Shown here: one piece after another, positions 9,784-17,716 of the stretch
How the letters are laid out: each line of letters opens with the position of its first letter
Position numbering within the stretch: the first letter of the stretch is position 1
Source of the DNA: Bin87 sp965207585
GTDB lineage: Bacteria > Chloroflexota > Dehalococcoidia > Lucifugimonadales > UBA3495
Direction: 5' to 3'
Length of the DNA stretch: 64,000 nucleotides
NCBI GenBank assembly: GCA_965207585.1
Contig: CBDBMT010000003.1
Span: 1,550,001-1,614,000, forward strand
Position numbers and translations under genes: made by a program
Notes under the pieces: generated by a model
Told to the model about the DNA's origin: nothing
What the model saw: only the letters and a program-made list of their open reading frames with translations
The model's database searches: none

Positions 9784-10146
9784 TCATCGGGCCTTCCTGA
9801 CCTTGGCGAGGTCGCGGTCGATGGTGATGGCGGAGACGCCGAAGTGGTTGGCCAGGGATTTGCTGGAGTAACCGAGGTCGAACAGCATGGTCACTGTTTC
9901 GGCTCGTTCGCAGTAGTCGAAGTCGGGTTCCCCTGGGTGCCAGCTCTGTTGGGCGCGGCGGCTGCCGCGTTCGGCTTGGATGTCGCTGAAGATGCTTTCG
10001 CTGAATTGTCTCAGGCTGTACTTGGCGCAGCTTCTGGCTATCGAACGGCATTCCGAGCCGGGCAGCGGGTTCTCGGCGAACTGCTTGATGCTCAGGAAGC
10101 GGACGTGTTCGAGCCACTGGCGGTCTGGGTTTGATGTAGGGGAGCG
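9784..10146 (-). pseudogene. Helix-turn-helix protein lacking a start codon
   Basis: About 120 codons that are clearly coding: WLEHVRFLSIKQFAENPLPG, then a C-terminal helix-turn-helix (LGYSSKSLANHFGVSAITID) ending in a TGA. No ATG, GTG or TTG is usable: the frame begins immediately after the in-frame TAA that ends the 49-aa ORF at 10147. Either the two are one gene split by a nonsense codon, or a frameshift near 10130 removed the real N-terminus. Predicted DNA-binding regulator of the island. Confidence 0.6.
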
Positions 10147-10296
10147 TTAGGCGGTGTTCTTTACCTCGTGCCAAGGCGGGGTCTGTCCCTTCGCGTACCA
10201 CATGTGACGGCAGTATCCGCACGGGCCAGAGGTCGACCGGCCGCACTGCCGACGGGGGCTGCTGAATACCACGTCGCAGGTTTCTTTCAGTTTCAT
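10147..10296 (-). CDS. 49-aa Cys-rich protein
   Basis: Start ATG 10296 with GGAGG seven bases upstream. Four Cys (7, 18, 26, 29) with a CGYC pair suggest a small zinc-binding protein. The stop is TAA and the same frame continues into the HTH ORF, so this could be the N-terminus of a 170-residue zinc-HTH protein. Alone it would be a small accessory protein of the replication or transfer module. Confidence 0.6.
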   Translation of the reverse strand: MKLKETCDVVFSSPRRQCGRSTSGPCGYCRHMWYAKGQTPPWHEVKNTA

Positions 10297-10346
10297 GTCA
10301 ACTCCTCCGGTTTTTGGTGTCACCAAATGCTGTTGGAATCTGCCGT

Positions 10347-10583
10347 TCAGGCCTGTGGCATCAGACAGGCCGGTGGCGTCAGAATCACGCGTTGCGGCGT
10401 CCACAGGTTGGCGCCAGGGGCGATGCTGTGGTCGTATCCGTCCTGGCTCCGACCGACGCAGTACACCCTCATGTCGCCGTCGGAGTCCGCATCGCAGCGG
10501 TAGTCATCCCTCTGCGTCTGGCTTCGTGTCGTCGTCAAGCCGCAATTCGCACAGCATGGTGCGCGGGTATCCCTGGGGCACAA
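10347..10583 (-). CDS. 78-aa zinc-ribbon-like protein
   Basis: Sequence has CCANCGL near the N-terminus and further Cys later (YRCD, YCVG), a zinc-ribbon-like layout. The start at 10583 overlaps the 3' end of the 640-aa gene by 49 bases. It sits between that gene and the 49-aa Cys-rich protein in the same direction, so the three probably form one transcript. Not recognised. Confidence 0.5.
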   Translation of the reverse strand: MCPRDTRAPCCANCGLTTTRSQTQRDDYRCDADSDGDMRVYCVGRSQDGYDHSIAPGANLWTPQRVILTPPACLMPQA

Positions 10584-12457
10584 GATGCGCTTTGGGATGG
10601 ACCTCCGCCCCGCGGTTGTGCGTTGATGGGAAGCTGCCGTTGATGGGCAGTGTCTTTGCCGGACGCACCGGTGCCGGCGCGGCGCCGGGGTCGTTTTTTG
10701 CTGCCGGTGTGGGATTCGATCTCGGCGCAGGTGTGGCCCGATAGGTAGTTGTTCGACACCTGATTCGTCTCTTGCGCGTGGGATTGCAGTCCCCTTACGT
10801 CACGCGGAGCTTCGACTGAGAGAAGCGGTGGCAGCGTGTCGGTCAGCTCGGCCAGGAAGTCTGGGTCGATGTGCGGTTCCCGCCACATGCTGATGAATCC
10901 CAGTCTTTCTGCCACGAGCGTGATTGCCGGTTCAGGATCGCGTTTGCCCATGAGCCACTCGGCGGTGTAATGGATCATCGTCTCGGGTGCGTCAGTCAGC
11001 GTTCGCCAGTATTTGAGATTTGGCTTTTCTCCCTTCAAGTGCATCTCGATGCAGAGTTTCGTGGCTTCCAGCGTTTTTGTTGACATACAGTACAGCCAGT
11101 CGGCCCAATTGATGTACCGGGCCCTGTGGAAGTGGTGAATGTAAAGACCAAGTGCGGCTGCCCGCTCCTGCGGCGTGAGTGTGGGGTTCGACAGGGATTC
11201 GAAGTAGGGACGCCAGGATTTTCTGATGGCTTTTGCTCGTTCGCTCTCCGAGCAACGCGTCACGGGGTCTGCACCATCTGGGACGTACTTGACGCGTGTT
11301 CGGCCGTCTCGGCCGTCCTTCTCAGGTTTGAGCTCCTTGGCCCAGCCTCTCCCGAAGTGAGTGGCATCGAGTTTCTCATTGTCCCTGCCGAATAAGGTGA
11401 GGCGACTCGGGAGCCAGCCCCGAAATTTGTCCTCGTCGACCGCCGTGACGTAGGCGTTCACGTTGTACATGCCACCGCTTTTGGCGTGCGCTTCCACCTG
11501 CTGGAGTTTGCTGTGATCCATCTCGCCGTCCCAGAGCAGGAGGCCATCGCAGGGTAGGCTGGTTCCGTCGGTCTCTTCTGACAGTGCTTCCTGACTCAGC
11601 TGGCTGTAGCGGCGTGCACCGGGCAGCCGTCGTGAATGCTGACGATTTGACGCGAACTTCCTAGCCTCGGTGGGATCCAGCGCCGTGAATGTCAGGATGG
11701 TCTGTAGCGGCCCGGGTAGGCTTTGAGCATATCTGACGGGTCTGGTATCTATTCGATACCTGATGCAGTTTTCGCATTTTTTGCAGGAATACGGGGCGCG
11801 TTTAATTGACCTGGCCGGCTGTGTTATCGCGTTGTACTGACTGCCGAATTGCAGGCATTGCCATTCTGGCCGGCTGCTCTGTGACGGAGGTAGGTAGGTG
11901 AGCTGATTGCTACCTAGGCCTTCGGTTACGTCACCGGAATACGTCGGGACATATTCTTCCCCACCCCCAGTCTTGAAGTGAGAATACATCCCGACATCCC
12001 GGGCAAAACCACTCCCACCTTCCAGCCTTCCGTTCCCTTCAGGGCCGCGCCCCTGCTCCGTCCCGTCATCCCGTTCAGGCGTCGCGAGCCAGGTCGCCAG
12101 GAGCAGCAGGGCTACCTCACGGCTGGTGGCTCGCTCTGCGCTGCGTTTGCCGTGCGCGGTGCTGTCGCTGCCTTGGGCAATGCCATCGCCATTGTCCCGA
12201 GTTTCTGGGTCGTCACCTTCCAGGACTCTCAGGATCATGGCTTCGAGACTGGCCATGGCGGCTTCAAGTGCTGGGTGAGTGCGCAGCCGTTCTTGCAAAC
12301 GCGCGAGCTCGACTTCTTCGAAGTACGCCAGGTCAAGGGTGGCGGCCCACGGCGGTTCGTAGCCGGCGTTGCCGGTTTCGGGCGTGATGGCGTAGGCGCC
12401 GCGCACGGCGGTAGATGGCATGCCCATGCAAAACCTCGCTGCTTGCCGGGGTATCAA
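10535..12457 (-). CDS. Large protein with Cys cluster, possibly replication-associated
   Basis: 640 aa from ATG 12457 (ATGs 30-36 nt downstream are also possible). The N-terminal 150 residues are acidic and low-complexity. Then APYSCKKCENCIRYR gives a CxxCxxC cluster just before an LTFTALDP strand, a layout reminiscent of phage replication initiators in which a zinc cluster precedes the first strand. An IHHFHR segment could be an HUH motif, but I am not sure. Near 10694 an A6 run is followed, in the +1 frame, by a far more natural C-terminus (KTLPINGSFPSTHNRG ... LRLDDDTKPDAEG), so the annotated last 50 residues are probably out of frame. Function is inferred only. Confidence 0.6.
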   Translation of the reverse strand: MIPRQAARFCMGMPSTAVRGAYAITPETGNAGYEPPWAATLDLAYFEEVELARLQERLRTHPALEAAMASLEAMILRVLEGDDPETRDNGDGIAQGSDSTAHGKRSAERATSREVALLLLATWLATPERDDGTEQGRGPEGNGRLEGGSGFARDVGMYSHFKTGGGEEYVPTYSGDVTEGLGSNQLTYLPPSQSSRPEWQCLQFGSQYNAITQPARSIKRAPYSCKKCENCIRYRIDTRPVRYAQSLPGPLQTILTFTALDPTEARKFASNRQHSRRLPGARRYSQLSQEALSEETDGTSLPCDGLLLWDGEMDHSKLQQVEAHAKSGGMYNVNAYVTAVDEDKFRGWLPSRLTLFGRDNEKLDATHFGRGWAKELKPEKDGRDGRTRVKYVPDGADPVTRCSESERAKAIRKSWRPYFESLSNPTLTPQERAAALGLYIHHFHRARYINWADWLYCMSTKTLEATKLCIEMHLKGEKPNLKYWRTLTDAPETMIHYTAEWLMGKRDPEPAITLVAERLGFISMWREPHIDPDFLAELTDTLPPLLSVEAPRDVRGLQSHAQETNQVSNNYLSGHTCAEIESHTGSKKRPRRRAGTGASGKDTAHQRQLPINAQPRGGGPSQSASCAPGIPAHHAVRIAA

Positions 12458-12498
12458 TCCCGGCGGATTGCCACCATTATAACCTATTGCGAGGTTTT
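12430..12498 (-). promoter_or_regulatory. Promoter flanked by a 10-bp inverted repeat
   Basis: The minus strand carries a perfect TATAAT (complement of 12476-12481) ahead of the 640-aa gene. The promoter is bracketed by AAAACCTCGC (12430-12439) and GCGAGGTTTT (12489-12498), a perfect 10-bp inverted repeat. This looks like an operator for a dimeric repressor. Confidence 0.55.
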
Positions 12499-12520
12499 AC
12501 GTGTTTTTGCGACTTTTGGT

Positions 12521-12554
12521 AAGAAAAAGCCGCCGGGGCATGCTCGGCGGCTTT
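12521..12554 (-). terminator. Rho-independent terminator
   Basis: Stem AAAGCCGCCG / CGGCGGCTTT with a 9-base loop; on the minus strand it is followed by TTTTTCTT. It lies 70 bases after the stop of the 295-aa gene and before the promoter of the 640-aa gene, so it separates the two transcripts. Confidence 0.8.
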
Positions 12555-12622
12555 CACGTCGTGTCCGTGTTGCCGGTGATAAGTCGGCGGACACGGCGGC
12601 GCGAGGTTGCGCTCTCTTGATT

Positions 12623-13510
12623 CTACGCGATCGTTCCGGTCGCGTCCAAATCCCGGGCAACGTAGTCCTCAAGCATCCACATGATGGCGTCGTTATCCCA
12701 GCAATCGCACGGTTCGGCGTGGCTGCAATCTGGCGCATACCGGACGGCGGTGAAAAGGCCGCGGCGCTGCTCGTCCGGTATGCGTACATCGCCGAACACG
12801 TCGGGTTCCGAATGCTCGGTCAGCCACTGGCGGGATACTTGCTTGGGCAGGCCGTAGTGGTCACTGATCTCTGGATCCGCCGTGATGGCGATCTCGAGGA
12901 AGGTTGGGGTCTGCCCGCATTGGGGGCATATCGTCGGTGCGGCGTCCAGGAGCGCCCAGCCGTACTTCAACTGTGCATGGTCGTTCGCGCACAGGTCCGC
13001 TGTAGCAACCGCGGTCTCCGGCAGTGCGGGGCTGCTTGGTGGTGCGTCGTATCCCCCTTCGGCGGCCGTCGTCAGGGAGTTAGCAGGGTGGCCGTTGGTC
13101 AGCATGCCGGTGGGCAGGGGCAGTGGTGGCGCTTCTGGGACGTTTTCGCAGAGCAGGGCTTGCATTGCGTCCCATGGACAGTGCCAGGGTGCCGGTGGTG
13201 GTGGACTGCCGGGGTTGGCTGCCCATTGCTGCAGGGCGCGCACGGCGCTGTTCGCGGAGCGGTAGCAACCCGTGACCTTCGTGAATATCAAGCCGCCTTG
13301 CTGGCGGACTTGGCAGAAGGCGCAGGTGCCCTCGGTCTGGTTGCAGTCGCATCGGTCGGGGTCTTCGACGCTGCCGGACCAGTGAAGGCTGCCGGCCGTG
13401 CACGTCGTGGGTACGGCGTGGACTCGTCGGCCGTCGGGCATCCGTCCGGCGTACCAGCCTGATCCGTCTTCGGGGAATGGGTTGCAGTGTTCGAGTTCGA
13501 GCTTTGGCAT
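12623..13510 (-). CDS. 295-aa Cys-rich zinc-binding-type protein
   Basis: Single clean frame from ATG 13510. Several potential metal sites: DRCDCNQ..GTCAFC near residue 55-68, ICPQCGQTP near 195, and DCSHAEPCDCWDND near 270. The middle is Pro/Ala-rich. A family name is not obvious. Composition and position, at the head of the minus-strand block behind its own terminator, fit a mobile-element accessory or DNA-binding protein. Confidence 0.65.
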   Translation of the reverse strand: MPKLELEHCNPFPEDGSGWYAGRMPDGRRVHAVPTTCTAGSLHWSGSVEDPDRCDCNQTEGTCAFCQVRQQGGLIFTKVTGCYRSANSAVRALQQWAANPGSPPPPAPWHCPWDAMQALLCENVPEAPPLPLPTGMLTNGHPANSLTTAAEGGYDAPPSSPALPETAVATADLCANDHAQLKYGWALLDAAPTICPQCGQTPTFLEIAITADPEISDHYGLPKQVSRQWLTEHSEPDVFGDVRIPDEQRRGLFTAVRYAPDCSHAEPCDCWDNDAIMWMLEDYVARDLDATGTIA

Positions 13511-13599
13511 GACGGCTCCATCGATGGATGTGGCTGGGTCGGATGAGGTGGATGTCGGTCTCTTTGGTGGTGTCCTCAGGAGTTTGCCAACCGCGTTGG

Positions 13600-13715
13600 G
13601 AAGGCCCTAGTTTTAGGCGGAAACGGGCCCCGGGCGCGCTCTACGGCCCCTTCAGTATTGGGCCCCTTCACGGGGCATCTCGTCGTGTAGGGGCGTCGTC
13701 CGGGAACCAGAAGTT
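13600..13715. repeat. Imperfect long repeat, copy A
   Basis: Begins CCCTAGTTTTAGGCGGAAAC and continues through an ATCTCGTCGTGTAGGGGCGT block. It is similar over roughly 110 bases to copy B near 14765-14895. The two direct repeats bracket the 228-aa gene and could mark the ends of a small cassette. Confidence 0.5.
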
Positions 13716-14025
13716 TGGTAGGCGACCGGTTGTTCCCCGTCTTGTTGCTGGGCCCACTGCTGGGTGGACAGAGCTCTGACCTTCGGCTTCACGGGCGGGA
13801 CCGCTCCGGTCGCTGTGGCTGCGCATTTTGCCAACCAGGGTTCGAGGTTTGGCCTGTCGCGGGTGCCACCGGATGCTTGAGTGCAATTAGTGGAACAGGT
13901 AAGAAATGAGGGCAATTAGCCGGTTGAGAGGTGGCATTGGACGGATTTGATTGCTATGGTGATAGAAACAACGACTGTGCGCGCATGGAGCGGGTAAATC
14001 GTCATCGCGCTCTGAGGGATCACGA

Positions 14026-14712
14026 ATGGTGGTGGACTACATTCGAATGCTTGAGGCCGGGCTGCGGGAACATGCCCGGCAGGCGGCGGCGGACAGACGG
14101 GAAGGTGAGGACCTCGTGCGGCAGGCGGATGGCGTAGAAAAGTGGGTTGCGGGGCAAGAAAGGATCCTCGAGCAGCTCAAGGCTGCGTTGGGCATCACGG
14201 ATGATGCGACCGACGGGGACGGGGCCTGGCAGGCTGGCGGCGAGGCCGGTGGTGTTGCCGGCGAGAGTCCGGTTTACGAGCGTGGCTCCACAATCAGGCA
14301 GACCCTTGGCGACAATTGGGAGTACCTCCTACCGGAGTACTTCTCACCGGACAAGGACGAAGAGACCCGAGAGCCCATTTACGACGTCGGTGTCGTGTCC
14401 GGGCTGAGGAACAGTCGCGAACGGGCACTGGCTGCAGCACGAGTTTACGGGCCGAATCTCAGGGAAGGGGCCTTGGCAAAGGCCATTTTCCTCACAGGGG
14501 AGACGCGCGCTGCTGACGCCGCGTCAGTTCGTGGCTCTCTGGGTGGGTTGGTGAAGTACGGCGCCGAATGGCGGCGTGAGCGTGGCTCGTTGATCTACGA
14601 GGGCAAGGATTTGAAGCCTGATTGGGAGACGATTCGTCGGCTGTCTGCCACCAGGAAGGAACGACAGCAGCTGGTACAGCCAGAGGAAGATTACTCTCAA
14701 AATGAGAGTTGA
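14026..14712 (+). CDS. 228-aa coiled-coil protein
   Basis: Start ATG 14026. Residues 1-65 are charged and heptad-like (RQAAADRREGEDL, KWVAGQERILEQL), predicting a coiled coil; an acidic Gly/Ala linker follows, then a folded C-terminal half with LREGALAKAIFLTGETRAAD. Another ATG upstream in a different frame (13986) has no support. Not recognised. Cassette context (flanking direct repeats, broken recombinase downstream) suggests element cargo or a regulator. Confidence 0.65.
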   Translation: MVVDYIRMLEAGLREHARQAAADRREGEDLVRQADGVEKWVAGQERILEQLKAALGITDDATDGDGAWQAGGEAGGVAGESPVYERGSTIRQTLGDNWEYLLPEYFSPDKDEETREPIYDVGVVSGLRNSRERALAAARVYGPNLREGALAKAIFLTGETRAADAASVRGSLGGLVKYGAEWRRERGSLIYEGKDLKPDWETIRRLSATRKERQQLVQPEEDYSQNES

Positions 14713-14764
14713 TGAGATTTAGTAGTCTTGTTGTTTGGGCCCTCAGGGTTTCGCCCTTCCTGCC

Positions 14765-14895
14765 GGGGATGCCCCAGTTTTCGACGGAAACGGCCCCCGG
14801 GCGCGCGCCACGGACTCCTGGGTAATCGAGGACCTTAGCTGCTCCGAACGGCGCTACGGGCCATCTGCTCGTGAAGCGGCGTCCGGAGGGAAGCC
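14765..14895. repeat. Imperfect long repeat, copy B
   Basis: Partner of the repeat at 13600-13715: shared CCCCAGTTTT.GACGGAAACGG start, CCCGGGCGCGC core and ATCTGCTCGTGAAGCGGCGTC end. About two thirds identical by eye. Confidence 0.5.
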
Positions 14896-14935
14896 GGAGT
14901 CGTGACGTACGTCAGGTGCTGCCCCGTTTTTTATC

Positions 14936-15408
14936 TTGGCCCACCGCTTGGTGTACGGGAATGTGTGGCGTACTGGTCTGCGGGGGGCGGAGGTCCTTGC
15001 GCTCGAGTGGTGGGATCTCGACTACGGTGGCGATCCGGCGACCTTGCACGTTCGTCGGTCGAAGACACGGAAGGCTCGTACTGTCCGGATGCGCGTTGAG
15101 CTGGTCCACCTCTTCACGAACCGGCTGGCGAATCGGTCACCGCGGGGCAAGGCGGTAGACATCAGCATGAGAACGGTGCTGTGGCACATCGCTGATGCGG
15201 TGGTGGCCTTGGGGCTCGTTGAGGAGGCGCTTGGGAACGGGGAGCGATGCCCTGGCGCCCACGGCCTGCGGCACGGCATTGGCTGATGGTCAGGACGGTG
15301 CCGCTGAACGTCGTGAGCCAGTGGCTGGGCCAGGCCTCCGTTCAGGTCACGTTCCGGATCTACCTGCCCATCGCAGGCCGCGACTACGGGGCGGGGAATG
15401 TGCCCTGA
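14936..15408 (+). pseudogene. Tyrosine recombinase, C-terminal fragment
   Basis: Only the catalytic half remains: TGLRGAEVLAL (first catalytic Arg), a Lys-rich hairpin SKTRKARTV, HGLRHG (His-x2-Arg region), then in another frame VSQ-WLGQAS and the RIYLP tyrosine segment. The frame shift is at 15284-15288, where TGATG places the stop of the first frame on the start of the second (a -1 shift). No core-binding domain precedes it. A relic of an integrase that may once have mobilised the island to the left. Confidence 0.75.
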
Positions 15409-15433
15409 CAGTGGTAGCGCCGCCGGCTACTCG

Positions 15434-15469
15434 CCCCGTTCCGGGTACCCGGAACGGGGTGCTTTTTTT
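15434..15469 (+). terminator. Strong rho-independent terminator
   Basis: Perfect 12-bp stem CCCCGTTCCGGG / CCCGGAACGGGG with a two-base centre, followed by GC and seven T. It lies just after the recombinase relic. Confidence 0.9.
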
Positions 15470-15702
15470 GGCTTGTCGTGCCCCGGGACGGGTGTCGAGA
15501 TCGTTTCGCCGCCCGGGGTGTATTTCGCGGTTTTTCGTGCTCAAAAACGCCGATTTTTGGCGATTTGGTGACCGCTGCGAAAGCGCGCTTTTGGGGTCAT
15601 TACAATCCGGGCAAAGGAACCGAAAGACGGTAATCGGCATGGGCGAAAAATTCGAAACGGCAACCGTGGCCGAAGGAATTTTTCGAGCGTGTGCTAGACG
15701 CC

Positions 15703-16194
15703 ATGAATCAGTCGTTGACAGCAAATGAAACACCCGACGGGCTTGTTGACGCTTCTGCGCTCGTCGCCGAATGGTGGGAGAACGTGGCGGGGCGCCGACT
15801 GCCTGGTGAAAACGGCGGCTTCACCGTCTTTGCGATTGAGTTTTGGGATGGCTGCCGTTACGTCGGGGTCACCGAAATGCGCATTCTGGACGCGGTCGAC
15901 GATTTGGTGGCTTCTCCGTTCTTGGAACGCCGGAGCCTGTTCGTTTCTGATCACTGCGGCCAGATGGGCTACGTGGTGAGGTGCGTTGGGTCAGACTTGG
16001 CGCAGGAACTTGCGGAGCAGCTACGTTCTGGCCTGGTGGAGCAGTTGGCCGTCGACAGTGATCCGAAGGAAGCCGGCGTTGTCGTTGGCGACGGATGCGT
16101 CTTTGCTGCGGTTCCGAAGGCGCCGATTCGCAAGAGCTTCGGCGACTGGGTGAAGACGCGGGAGCAGGGCGTTAGTGGGGGGATTCCTGAGTAG
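15703..16194 (+). CDS. Hypothetical protein, 163 aa
   Basis: ATG 15703 or in-frame GTG 15691. Single clean frame with natural composition (VFAIEFWDGCRYVGVTEM, ERRSLFVSDHCGQMGYVV). Small alpha/beta protein by eye. Common on actinobacterial-type integrated elements in general terms, but I cannot name the family. Stop TAG. Lies between the terminator and the recombinase operon. Confidence 0.6.
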   Translation: MNQSLTANETPDGLVDASALVAEWWENVAGRRLPGENGGFTVFAIEFWDGCRYVGVTEMRILDAVDDLVASPFLERRSLFVSDHCGQMGYVVRCVGSDLAQELAEQLRSGLVEQLAVDSDPKEAGVVVGDGCVFAAVPKAPIRKSFGDWVKTREQGVSGGIPE

Positions 16195-16346
16195 GAAATA
16201 CCGTTAACAGGCATTAACGGAATTGAAATTTCGCCCCCAAATTATGACACGCCAGCCCCCTTTCTGAGCCTTTTTCGGGACCACGATTGCTAAAATCGGC
16301 TAAGCGCAAAAATGTTCTAAAACGAAGATGAATCCGGGAGGTTGAC

Positions 16347-17501
16347 ATGGTACAGAGAAGGTCTCGCCGACTGTCGGCGGATGACGGGTCCTCGGGCGGC
16401 AGGAGGTCGCTGCTGGCGCTGCGGGCACGGGGAGACAAGGCTCGCGAGATTGAGGCGCGGATCGCGGCGGGGGACATACCCGTTGGACTTACCGTCGAGG
16501 AGTACCAGCGCCGGATTCCGGGCGTGTTCGACGGGCTTGCGGTTAGCACCAAGGACACCTACGGGAAGTTTCTCTCGTACTTCGAAGCGTGGTGCGCTTC
16601 CCGCGAGACCGGTCTCTCTGAGATCGAGACCGACCACGTCGTCACCTATCTCGAAACAGCCCGTGAGCGGTCAGTCGATCCGGTTTCGGTGCCGTGGTTG
16701 CGCAGCACCGTTGCGGCCGTGCAGATGGGGTTGGAGTTCCACGTCGGCGGCCAAAAGGTGGACTGGGCGGAGGTGCGTCTGTGGATAGATGACCAGCGCC
16801 AGGAGAAGCCGGAGGCGCCGGTCAGTGCCGATGGTCTCACCTGGTCGCTGATCCGGCGCGTGGTGGATGCGGCCTGGGTGCCTCTCGAAGGGGAGTGGCC
16901 GGAAAAGACGCGCCAACGGGCTACTTTCGATACGGCGCTTCTCCTGCTCATGTGGGGGTGCCTGCTGCGTCGCGGCGAGGCCGCGGCCGTGAAGTGGGGC
17001 GACATCTCGACCGAGCAGCAGGGGAACCATGTGTACGGCGTTTTGCACATCCCCCGCAGCAAAACGGACCGGTTTGGACGGGGGGAGGTGGGCTACGTGC
17101 ATCTGGGGACTCTCGCAGCCCTGCAGGAGATGGCCAACGCCTGCGGTCGTGATCCCTCGAAGTCGAAACATTTGGTGTTCGGCATTGGCGGGCGTCAGAT
17201 CAGCAACCGGATCGGCGCGGCGTGCCAGCGCGCGGGCCTGCGCGGCCGGTGGAGCGGGCACTCGCCGCGAGTGGGGGCTTCCCACGACCTAGTGAGTCAC
17301 GGGTTCTCCCTGCTGGAGACGATGCAGGCCGGACGGTGGGTGCGGCCCGAGACGGTCTCGAGGTACGTGCGCTCGATTGCCCTCGGCGACAATGGGATGG
17401 CCCGGCTTATGGCGGACGACGGGGTGGGAATGGCGATGGCTCCCGTGCTGATTGGCGGGGGTCGCCAGGACCTCTTTGACAGAGACGCAAACAACCGGTG
17501 A
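16347..17501 (+). CDS. Tyrosine recombinase (site-specific integrase)
   Basis: 384 aa. A SAM-like core-binding domain (about 65-150: STKDTYGKFLSYFEAWC ... HVVTYLETA) is followed by the catalytic domain. Catalytic residues in order: Arg in LLRRGEAAAV, Lys in SKTDRFGRG, His-x2-Arg in GHSPRVG, Trp of AGRW, and Tyr in VSRYVR. Upstream sequence is AT-richer with GGGAGG 6 bases before the ATG. Its stop is 13 bases before the next ATG (17515), so it forms an operon with the larger recombinase. The catalytic halves of the two are clear paralogues. Likely the integrase of this hub, or a partner in a two-recombinase system. Confidence 0.9.
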   Translation: MVQRRSRRLSADDGSSGGRRSLLALRARGDKAREIEARIAAGDIPVGLTVEEYQRRIPGVFDGLAVSTKDTYGKFLSYFEAWCASRETGLSEIETDHVVTYLETARERSVDPVSVPWLRSTVAAVQMGLEFHVGGQKVDWAEVRLWIDDQRQEKPEAPVSADGLTWSLIRRVVDAAWVPLEGEWPEKTRQRATFDTALLLLMWGCLLRRGEAAAVKWGDISTEQQGNHVYGVLHIPRSKTDRFGRGEVGYVHLGTLAALQEMANACGRDPSKSKHLVFGIGGRQISNRIGAACQRAGLRGRWSGHSPRVGASHDLVSHGFSLLETMQAGRWVRPETVSRYVRSIALGDNGMARLMADDGVGMAMAPVLIGGGRQDLFDRDANNR

Positions 17502-17716
17502 CGGAGGGCTTGGCATGGGAGAAAAATACCTGGATATGACTGCCATGGGCGCGGCGGCACCTGGAACGTCGCAGCTCGGTCAGGCGGAAGACGCCTTGGC
17601 GGTAGGGCTCTTGGTGGTGAACGCCCTCGAACTTGCCGAGTCCACGAGACGAAACTATCGACGGTCGTGGCGTGCCTGCTGTGAGTGGTTTGCTGCGATG
17701 GGCTTGGACCCCTTGG

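Noticed and set aside
8366..10246. Single 626-codon minus-strand open frame
   Set aside because: Only its last ~185 codons read as protein; the start overlaps other genes in better frames and the centre lies in GC-rich repeats rich in Arg/Pro, as expected for an antisense or out-of-frame reading.
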